Positions 1 through 6,566 of a DNA stretch of 22,713 bases are shown here, piece by piece (position 1 is the first letter of the stretch; each line of letters starts with the position of its first letter). Origin of the DNA: a virus; the IMG/VR virus record IMGVR_UViG_3300017951_000150, positions 1-22,713 of that record. One strand, written 5' to 3'. The notes under the pieces were generated by a model. That model had not been told where the DNA came from and ran no database searches. It was given only the letters and a program-made list of their open reading frames with translations. The position numbers and the translations under genes were made by a program.

Positions 1-273
1 GGGTTTAGTTTCTTTTTCTGGTTTAATCTCTACAAGAACCGTTCTACCATCCTTGTATGTAATCTTAAGATCCATAAAGTATCTATGATACCTTTTATCT
101 ATATCCCAGAAATATGGTATGACTACTTCTTCAGACGACCAATGCTTGACATGTGGATTTTCATCGCACCATTTGAATGCATTACGTTCCCACATTGATC
201 TATAAACTACATTATCAACATCACCTTTATACTTACTACGATGTTTGACTTTGTATTTCCCAGAATAAGCCAT
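1..273 (-). CDS. 4: Head completion protein gp4 (T4 gp50/gp65 family), 3' end outside the window
   Basis: Reading the reverse complement from the ATG at 273-271 gives 91 codons without a stop, so the C-terminus lies beyond the left edge. The protein begins MAYSGKYKVKHRSKYKGD and contains YRSMWERNAFKWCDENP, VIPYFWDIDKRYHRYFMDL and VEIKPEKETKP. These blocks match T4 gp4 as I remember it (MAYSGKW..., YRSNWE, VIPYF, RRYFMD, EIKPKKETQP) almost position for position. T4 gp4 finishes the DNA-filled head before tail joining. The E/D...D...E-x-K pattern resembles an endonuclease fold, but activity here is inference. It is the only minus-strand gene and is divergent from the baseplate block, with about 50 bases of shared control region. 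T4 gp4 is about 150 aa, so roughly a third or more of the protein is missing here. Confidence 0.93.
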   Translation of the reverse strand, partial: MAYSGKYKVKHRSKYKGDVDNVVYRSMWERNAFKWCDENPHVKHWSSEEVVIPYFWDIDKRYHRYFMDLKITYKDGRTVLVEIKPEKETKP

Positions 274-281
274 AAATACCT

Positions 282-289
282 TATAAATA
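282..289 (+). promoter_or_regulatory. T4-type late promoter (TATAAATA) for the tube-cap/hub operon
   Basis: An exact TATAAATA octamer, the T4 late promoter -10 consensus recognised by gp55-type sigma factors, lies 35 bases upstream of the ATG at 325 in the divergent intergenic region. It is followed by AT-rich DNA and an AGGA ribosome-binding site at 315-318. A CATAAATA variant at 271-278 overlaps the gene 4 start codon and may be a weaker tandem site. Start of transcription would be near 300. Confidence 0.8.
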
Positions 290-306
290 ATCTTAAGATT
301 TTTCTA

Positions 307-314
307 TATTTATT
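307..314 (-). promoter_or_regulatory. Possible late promoter for gene 4 (AATAAATA)
   Basis: The minus strand reads AATAAATA here, one mismatch from the T4 late consensus, and lies 33 bases upstream of the gene 4 ATG. Gene 4 needs a promoter in this 51-base gap, and its T4 counterpart is a late gene, so this is the best candidate. The first-position mismatch makes it weaker evidence than the plus-strand site. Confidence 0.35.
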
Positions 315-324
315 AGGATAGAAC

Positions 325-1251
325 ATGACACTTAGATTCGGCTTAACTGAACCAATTTATAGGTATAATTTTCCTCTTACAGATCAAGATGATTATAAGG
401 GCAGAATTACATTTACTGCTATAGAAACAAAATACGAAAATTTGATAAAAAGAACATCTGACTTTATTTCTACAGAAAGTTCTAATTCTGGATCTCCAGG
501 ATTTAGGGATGGGCCTGTATCAGTTACTCCTGCCAGAAAACCTGTATCTAGACCTGTTGGTCAAGTTAGATTGTATCTACCACCATCTTTAACTTTCAAC
601 GATGGTATTGATTACACAAACGCTGATTTAGGTGCATTAGGTGCAGGTGTTGCTGCTGGAATTCAAAGTGGGAAGAATGCAGGACAATTAGCAAAAGATG
701 CTATAAATGGATTATATGAAAATACTACTTCTCTTGTTGATGCTATAAAAAGCGATCAATTTGGTGAAACAGCACAATTAGCTGTATTAAGAACTATTGG
801 TAAAGCTAGTAATACTGTAAGAGGGGCCGTTGAGGTATCTACAGGACTAACACTAAACCCAAATAGAAGATCTACACTACGTGGCGTTTCAATTAGAAAA
901 TTTACTTTTAATTTTAACCTAATACCAGAGACGTATAAAGAAGCTGAAATGATTAAAGAAATCATATTTTTCTTTAGGGAACAGATGTATCCTGATGACG
1001 TACAAATAGGTGATGGATCTGGAATTAATGTGGGTTATAGATTTCCAAATAAATTTAGAATTAATATGACATATGACGGCAAACCAATTGCTACTAGAAT
1101 CTTAGATTGTTTTTTAGATGGATTTAATACTAATTATAATCCTAATAGTATGTCTTTCCACGAAGATGGTAATTTCCCAGAAGTTAATATTGCGCTATCA
1201 TTTATAGAAGAAAGAACATTACGCAAAAAAGATATCAGGGAAGGTTTTTAA
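325..1251 (+). CDS. 48: Baseplate tail-tube cap protein, gp48-like
   Basis: This 308-aa protein resembles the gp48 tube-cap family of marine T4-like phages, as I recall it. In that family the cap sits on the central hub and nucleates tail-tube assembly. Recognisable blocks are VRLYLPPSLTFNDGIDYTNADL (about residues 81-102) followed by a Gly/Ala-rich helix region, then a C-terminal domain with RKFTFNFNLIPETYKEAEMI, an FFFREQMYPDD block, GYRFPNKFRINM, SMSFHEDG and SFIEERTL. The C-terminal half has the look of a tail-tube-like beta fold, as expected for a cap. The start is supported by AGGA six bases upstream of the ATG. It is the first gene after the late promoter and is followed one base later by gp53. 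T4 gp48 is longer (about 364 aa). A gp54-like role is the main alternative. Confidence 0.72.
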   Translation: MTLRFGLTEPIYRYNFPLTDQDDYKGRITFTAIETKYENLIKRTSDFISTESSNSGSPGFRDGPVSVTPARKPVSRPVGQVRLYLPPSLTFNDGIDYTNADLGALGAGVAAGIQSGKNAGQLAKDAINGLYENTTSLVDAIKSDQFGETAQLAVLRTIGKASNTVRGAVEVSTGLTLNPNRRSTLRGVSIRKFTFNFNLIPETYKEAEMIKEIIFFFREQMYPDDVQIGDGSGINVGYRFPNKFRINMTYDGKPIATRILDCFLDGFNTNYNPNSMSFHEDGNFPEVNIALSFIEERTLRKKDIREGF

Positions 1252-1252
1252 A

Positions 1253-2719
1253 ATGGCATTTTTTACTAATTTTCCAGTTTTAAGTTATAAATTTGGTGAT
1301 GAAATTTTGCCAAGTGACTTTCAAAACCTGACAATTTATATTGATTTAATAGATCAGATTGCAGATGATGCAAACTTCTATGAATTATACACAATTATAG
1401 ATGGCGAAAGACCTGATGTGTTATCATATAAACTATATGGAACAACTGATCTATATTGGACGTTTTATCTTTTAAATGAAAAAATAAGAAGACAAGGTTG
1501 GCCTTTAACATTCCAAGAAATCTATAATAATAGATCTCTTTATTATCCACATAAAGTAATAAAAACAGAAGACACTTTTTTTGATAGAATGGATGTAGGT
1601 GATACTGTAATTCAGGGGTCATATAGTTCTCCCACAGCTATTGGTACGGTCGTAAAAAAAGATTATGACCATGGACAAATATTTGTAAGACCAGATAAAG
1701 AAGTAAGGTCAATTAATGTTACAAATGGAGGAAGTGGTTATACTGGATCTCCAACTATAACAATATACGACGAGCATGGAGAAAAACACGATCAAGCTAT
1801 TACAAATGCAAGTGCATCTGCTACAATTACAAATGGTGTTATTACTGCATTAAATGTAATTAGTGGCGGTAAGGGATATCAACATGCGCCTACTATAACA
1901 ATATCTGAACCTCAAGTTATTGATTGGGATGAGGTGGCTAAAAAAATAGAATTAGTCATAACTGGTAGGAGTGAAACATATCAAAACATTCTTAAATTTG
2001 TAAAAGATTTAAAAACTACAGGTGCTGATGATTCAGGTATACAAAAAGAAGCTATTAGAAAATGGGACTGGGACACTGTCCAAAAAGCCTATCAATATGA
2101 AATAGATAATGAGACAATAGGATATACAACAGATGTATATACTGATCTTTTAACAGAAACCTTTAACGGTTATAAGAGAGGCGATATTGCCAAAAAGGGT
2201 GAAATAACACAGGCAGATGCTGATATTATCCGCAGTTTTGCTAATAATCCAAACGGCGTGTTACCTGATTATAAGAGAAGAATCATTGATGGTTTAAAAA
2301 GACCTATACTAAACGATTATACTAGTTATCCATTATGGGTACCTCATAGTGATAGTGGTGTTACGGCTACAGCAACTCCAGTTCTTTCAAGTTCTACATT
2401 TACAAATAAACCATTAGCTAGTCATTCAGGTGTTTCTGATTGGCGTAACTTTGATCCTGCAGAAATAAAGACTATTAGTACTATTAGTGTAGTAGATCAA
2501 TATAATGCTGTTCATCATTATGAAGATGGTAACGGTAATTGGGTAGATATTGATCCTACTGATGTATCTTCAGCAGCCTCATATACACCTGTTACATATT
2601 TTGAAAGATTGCAGTCACAAAATGATGATCTCAAAATTATTAAAATATTAAAGCCTGATGTAGCACAACAAATTTATTCTGAATATCAGCGCCTTTTGAG
2701 AGATAATAATGTCAACTAA
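1253..2719 (+). CDS. 53: Baseplate wedge protein gp53, enlarged by a central insertion
   Basis: Residues 1-120 match the gp53 core: an extended N-terminus, YELYTIIDGERPDVLSYKLYG, then DLYWTFYLLNE and GWPLTFQE, equivalent to 'RPEELANAIYGNPQLYWVLL' in T4. The C-terminus (about 448-485, FERLQSQNDDLKIIKILKPD) matches the T4 'LENEKLRQIKIIAKSD' segment. gp53 belongs to the baseplate wedge and helps join wedges around the hub. At 488 aa it is about 2.5 times the T4 protein (196 aa). The extra roughly 280 residues lie between the two conserved ends and include two GGSGY/GGKGY beta repeats (about 155-220) and a charged region. AGGGAAGG upstream of the ATG supports the start. Its last 11 bases overlap the next gene. 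Confidence 0.85.
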   Translation: MAFFTNFPVLSYKFGDEILPSDFQNLTIYIDLIDQIADDANFYELYTIIDGERPDVLSYKLYGTTDLYWTFYLLNEKIRRQGWPLTFQEIYNNRSLYYPHKVIKTEDTFFDRMDVGDTVIQGSYSSPTAIGTVVKKDYDHGQIFVRPDKEVRSINVTNGGSGYTGSPTITIYDEHGEKHDQAITNASASATITNGVITALNVISGGKGYQHAPTITISEPQVIDWDEVAKKIELVITGRSETYQNILKFVKDLKTTGADDSGIQKEAIRKWDWDTVQKAYQYEIDNETIGYTTDVYTDLLTETFNGYKRGDIAKKGEITQADADIIRSFANNPNGVLPDYKRRIIDGLKRPILNDYTSYPLWVPHSDSGVTATATPVLSSSTFTNKPLASHSGVSDWRNFDPAEIKTISTISVVDQYNAVHHYEDGNGNWVDIDPTDVSSAASYTPVTYFERLQSQNDDLKIIKILKPDVAQQIYSEYQRLLRDNNVN

Positions 2720-4082
2720 TAATGTAATTTCACCTGAAGATTTTAGATTAAACAAAGTTTATATAACCGCAGATAGATTCTCTCGCGGGAAAACAATCGA
2801 TGTTACTAATATCACTATAGAATTTAATATTTATGAAAACATAAATTTACCATACTTGACAGGTTCTATCAGTTTTTTAGATGATAGCGGTTTATTTGAT
2901 GTTGCTGACTTTCAGGGAACTGAAGCTGTTACCATAGTTGTTTCACTTCCAGACCAACCAGATAATAACATAACTAAAACATTTATTTTAAATAGTATAG
3001 AAAAAACTCAACAGACAAATGATAGGTCAGCGGTTTTGATTTTTTCTATGGTGGAAGATGTTTTATTTCATAATAATGTACAAGCTGTAAGTAAAACTTA
3101 TGATGGCACAGGCGAAGAAATAATTGAAAAGATTATAAATGATAAGCTTAATAAGAAATTATACAAGGGTGAGCAGACCTTTACTAATTCATTTCAAAGC
3201 GCCTTTAGAATTATAAGTCCATATTTAAGTCCGTTTGAGATAATAAAAATGGCTTTAAATAAAATGACTACTGAAAATGGCAGTCCATATTTTCTATACT
3301 CTACGATTTACAGTAATGACTTAATTTTAGCTGATTTAGATACTATACTCAAATCGCCTTCATTTAATAAATTGCCTTATACCTATTCACAATCTAATAG
3401 CAATGATAAAAATAATGATCCTGTAACTGCAGCAAGGTCGATTTATGATATTAGTCTAGTTAATCAAGAAGACACTATGATGTTAAGTGAATTAGGAATT
3501 ATCAATTCATTTTTTGAAGCATATGATATTAGTAATGGAGATGTTTATAGCACCGACTTTAATTTAAGTCAGCTTTATGATAAGTTGTATTCAACAGGAA
3601 TTATAGACCCAAATCTTTCAACACGATTAATCGATTATAGTTTTATTCCAGATCAAACAAAAACCGATAATAGAGGTTTAGGTGACTATAGATCAAAACG
3701 ATTTAGTTTAGCAGTTGGAGCTAATACTTATCCTCTTGAATCTCAAATTAATAACTGGACTTCAGAAACTGATATATTCAGTTATATTTTGCGAATGAAT
3801 AGTTATGCTCTCAAAACCTTACTATTGAAAAATCAAGTTAAGCTATATGTACCAGGTATGAATTTTACGCATGGTGACAAGATTACATCTGTTGGCAAAA
3901 ACATAGACATATTATCTTATAAAACAAATGTGAGCATCAATATAGATAGGATGGAAAGAGATCATAAGAAATCAGGTAAGTTTTTAATTACCTCAAAAAG
4001 ACATGTTTTTAATGCTACTGAATTTAAACATAATGTTTCTCTGACTTGTTCTAGAATTTCTAATGAGAGGCCTGCCAAGTGA
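2709..4082 (+). CDS. 27: Baseplate hub protein, gp27-like
   Basis: This 457-aa protein sits directly before the gp5-type OB-fold gene and fits the gp27/VgrG-N/gpD-like hub family. In that family a trimer forms the torus that adapts the sixfold baseplate to the threefold spike. Family-like features are NITIEFNIYENINLPYLTGS leading into an early beta domain, an FILNSIEKTQ strand, IIEKIINDKLNKKL, then SPFEIIKMALNKMT followed by a Y-F-L-Y strand (about residues 175-200). The C-terminal part (VKLYVPGMNFTHGDKI, FLITSKRHVF) resembles the closing beta barrel that contacts the gp5 OB fold. T4 gp27 is 391 aa. The assignment rests on fold-like motifs and position, not strong residue identity. It overlaps the upstream gene by 11 bases and the downstream gene by 4 (GTGA). 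Confidence 0.65.
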   Translation: MSTNNVISPEDFRLNKVYITADRFSRGKTIDVTNITIEFNIYENINLPYLTGSISFLDDSGLFDVADFQGTEAVTIVVSLPDQPDNNITKTFILNSIEKTQQTNDRSAVLIFSMVEDVLFHNNVQAVSKTYDGTGEEIIEKIINDKLNKKLYKGEQTFTNSFQSAFRIISPYLSPFEIIKMALNKMTTENGSPYFLYSTIYSNDLILADLDTILKSPSFNKLPYTYSQSNSNDKNNDPVTAARSIYDISLVNQEDTMMLSELGIINSFFEAYDISNGDVYSTDFNLSQLYDKLYSTGIIDPNLSTRLIDYSFIPDQTKTDNRGLGDYRSKRFSLAVGANTYPLESQINNWTSETDIFSYILRMNSYALKTLLLKNQVKLYVPGMNFTHGDKITSVGKNIDILSYKTNVSINIDRMERDHKKSGKFLITSKRHVFNATEFKHNVSLTCSRISNERPAK

Positions 4083-4999
4083 ACTTACTCGATTATCCTT
4101 TTTATGGGGATCAGTTTAGATGGTTCCTAGGGAAAGTAATTAATAATAACGATCCTGATATGCTTGGCAGAGTTCAAGTAAGAATATCTGGCATTCATAG
4201 TAATAATCAGACTGACATTCCTGAACATACACTTCCATGGGCATCAGTATTAAATCCTGGAACAGAGGGTGGTACTTCAGGTATCGGGAAGATTCCACAA
4301 ATTTTACCAGGTGCTACAGTGTTTGGTATCTTTATAGATGGTAAACACTCACAAGTTCCATTAGTATTAGGATCAATTAATACGATTGAACGTCCTAGTT
4401 CAATTCAATCAGAACAATCAAATATTGATACAAGAAATACAGGATCTGATGGAGCTGTTGTAAGAAATGAAGTCTTAAATTCGACTAATAACAATTACAA
4501 CGTTAATGAGAGAAGATTAGTAGCTATGATATTTTTTACAGACAATGGCTATACCGCTTCTCAAGCTGCAGGCATTGTTGGCAATTTAGAAGCGGAATCT
4601 AATTTTAATAGCACAGTTGTTTCGGCTGTAGCTAATGAAAGCTCACAAGGTATAGCTCAATGGAATCCGGCTAAAGCAGCTGGTAATAGATTAAGTAAGT
4701 TAAAGGCATATGCACAAAATACAAATAGAAATTGGAGAGACTACGACCTTCAATTGCAATTTGTCTTGCATGAACTTAAAGGCCGGCCGAGAAATAATGA
4801 CGGCGGGGGAAGTTTTTCTAATGTGAATAATAAATTAATTAAGTGTACTAAATTTGACGGTGGTGTTGTACAAAACAATTCGACGTGGATTATTTGCAAA
4901 TATTATGAAATACCTGTAGACGCTGAAGGAAAATTAAGGCAAAGAGAAAATTATGCTAGAATTGCTTATAATCAATTTGTAAGTTCAGGGAGCGTGTAA
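4079..4999 (+). CDS. 5: gp5-type spike base: OB-fold domain plus tail lysozyme domain
   Basis: Residues about 10-105 form a gp5 N-terminal OB fold (WFLGKVINNNDPDMLGRVQV, LPWASVLNPG, PGATVFGIFIDGKHSQVPLV), which in T4 joins the spike to gp27. Residues about 143-300 look like a phage tail lysozyme (Phage_lysozyme2-like): VAMIFFTDNGYTASQAAGIV, GNLEAESNFNS with Glu173 (or Glu171) as likely catalytic acid, then SSQGIAQWN and LQLQFVLHEL. This differs from the T4-lysozyme-type domain inside T4 gp5. At 306 aa it lacks the beta-helix needle of T4 gp5 (575 aa), which is carried by the gene at 6566. It starts with GTG and its GTGA overlaps the stop of the hub gene, so the two are probably translationally coupled. 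Membership in gp5 is clear from the OB fold. The lysozyme family is inferred from motif order. Confidence 0.85.
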   Translation: MNLLDYPFYGDQFRWFLGKVINNNDPDMLGRVQVRISGIHSNNQTDIPEHTLPWASVLNPGTEGGTSGIGKIPQILPGATVFGIFIDGKHSQVPLVLGSINTIERPSSIQSEQSNIDTRNTGSDGAVVRNEVLNSTNNNYNVNERRLVAMIFFTDNGYTASQAAGIVGNLEAESNFNSTVVSAVANESSQGIAQWNPAKAAGNRLSKLKAYAQNTNRNWRDYDLQLQFVLHELKGRPRNNDGGGSFSNVNNKLIKCTKFDGGVVQNNSTWIICKYYEIPVDAEGKLRQRENYARIAYNQFVSSGSV

Positions 5000-5000
5000 T

Positions 5001-6566
5001 ATGGCTTTTTTGAGTGTCCAGAATGTAGTTGATAAATTAAATAATTTTACTAGAACATCAAACTTTAGTGGATCATTATCTGATTCACGTAGATTATTTG
5101 AACAGAATTTAGTTGCTAATACAAGTAAGTTTGGTAATACATTAAATCAAGAAGTTGCTGGATTTGTAAGCCTAACTAATAGTCTAGATGATATAGTTCC
5201 AGTAATTGATTATTCGATTCCTGATCAAAGTAGTGGCAATCTAGATATTGTTCAACTTACTGATGGCTTTCCAGGAGTCAAAAACAAATTAGTACAAGTA
5301 CTAGGAGGACTAACTTCTGATTTAGATTTGATAACCGGTGGATCCAATGTAGAATCTTTATTAAATATTAATATCACAAGTGGCATACCACAAGCTATAG
5401 GACAAAACTTAGCAAGTTTAGGAGTGTCAAACGGTGTTATAAAGGATGTAGTAGGAAACCTACAAAATTTAGAAAATGATTTGTTTGAAAAAATAGAAAC
5501 ATCTGCAAATGATATTTTGGGTAGTATATTAGGACCTGTCATAAATGTTTCTAACAGTATCAATAGTCTTAAAAATCAAGTATTTGATGAATTTAGTGCG
5601 TTAGCTGGTGGAATATTAGATGAAGTAGACCAGGGATTTACTTCAGTTATAGAAAATGTTGCTGAACAAATAACTGGTAATGGTAAAGAAATTATTAGAA
5701 ATACTATTACTGCCAATGGTGGCATTTTACCAGACGCCCAAACAATATCACTAGCTTTGAAATATGTAGGCCAAGGTAATAAAGAAGCAGCAGCAGAAGT
5801 TATTAGACAATCAATACCGAATATAAGGCTAGATGTTATTTTATCGGACTTAAACACAATTGACCTTAGAATTTCATCTAATCAGAATAGATTATCTACA
5901 CCTGGTGTAAGTACTTCGGTAACAAATTTAGCTGGATATGGAAATAACTGGGATGGATCTAACACAAAAGTAAAATCAGCAAAGTCTAGATCATCTACTG
6001 GTCATGCGTTCACTAATATTGCTACCCATGAAGAATTAGAGATAGAGCTTAAGAGTGTAAAAAGAGAAATAACAGAAATTATTACTCATTGGACAGAAAC
6101 GCATACTAACCAAGATATAGGCGCTGAAGAAATACAAAGAAGTAGTGGTAATATTCCTTATCATTATTTGATAAGAAGAAATGGTTCTTTACAAAGAGGC
6201 CTTCCTGTAGATTTGGTGGGTGGATCTTTAGCTAATGGTCACGAAAAGTATGCCATTCAAATTGCATTCGTCGGAGGAGTTAACTCACCAACTGGCATTG
6301 AAAACATTGAACGGTTTTTCTCAGCCGATTCATTAACAAGAAAACAAATGTCAACTTATCAAGAGTTTTTAAGAATTTCTTATTTAGCTTGGCCTGGTGT
6401 ACAAGTTATGGGACATAATGATATTGATAGAACACAACAAGATCCAGGGTTTGATGTTGTTAACTTTACAGAATTAAATTTCGGTAAAACAATAATATTT
6501 AAAGATCCTTCTTCTACTGGACCTTATTCTAGAACAGAATTGATTAAAACAAGGATACCTTATTAA
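5001..6566 (+). CDS. Baseplate hub-associated N-acetylmuramoyl-L-alanine amidase (Amidase_2/PGRP-like)
   Basis: This 521-aa protein has two parts. Residues 1-300 are unrecognised, rich in short amphipathic helices and Asn/Ser/Gly linkers, and may anchor it in the baseplate. Residues about 330-490 form an Amidase_2 domain: EITEIITHWTETH with His363, IPYHYLIRRNGSLQRGLPV with Tyr387, NGHEKYAIQIAFVGG, and VQVMGHNDIDRTQQDPGF with His472 and Asp481. By comparison with T7 lysozyme, His363 and His472 are zinc ligands and Asp481 takes the place of the Cys ligand, as in AmiD-type enzymes. The enzyme would cut the amide bond between muramic acid and the peptide stem. It lies between the OB-lysozyme gene and the needle gene, so it is probably a virion component rather than a lysis enzyme. 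AGGGAG upstream supports the ATG. Confidence 0.85.
   Translation: MAFLSVQNVVDKLNNFTRTSNFSGSLSDSRRLFEQNLVANTSKFGNTLNQEVAGFVSLTNSLDDIVPVIDYSIPDQSSGNLDIVQLTDGFPGVKNKLVQVLGGLTSDLDLITGGSNVESLLNINITSGIPQAIGQNLASLGVSNGVIKDVVGNLQNLENDLFEKIETSANDILGSILGPVINVSNSINSLKNQVFDEFSALAGGILDEVDQGFTSVIENVAEQITGNGKEIIRNTITANGGILPDAQTISLALKYVGQGNKEAAAEVIRQSIPNIRLDVILSDLNTIDLRISSNQNRLSTPGVSTSVTNLAGYGNNWDGSNTKVKSAKSRSSTGHAFTNIATHEELEIELKSVKREITEIITHWTETHTNQDIGAEEIQRSSGNIPYHYLIRRNGSLQRGLPVDLVGGSLANGHEKYAIQIAFVGGVNSPTGIENIERFFSADSLTRKQMSTYQEFLRISYLAWPGVQVMGHNDIDRTQQDPGFDVVNFTELNFGKTIIFKDPSSTGPYSRTELIKTRIPY

Noticed and set aside
702-709. TATAAATG late-promoter-like octamer
   Set aside because: It is within the gp48-like coding frame, differs from consensus at the last base, and no gene starts just downstream. 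Similar chance matches occur elsewhere in this AT-rich DNA.
4781-4788. GGCCGGCC palindrome, and GCGGCCGC at 16658-16665, rare in such AT-rich DNA
   Set aside because: Both lie inside conserved coding frames with no repeat or flanking structure, so chance codon combinations explain them.
5252-5563. Minus-strand open frame of 103 codons inside the amidase gene
   Set aside because: Antisense shadow with no start signal and no recognisable protein.
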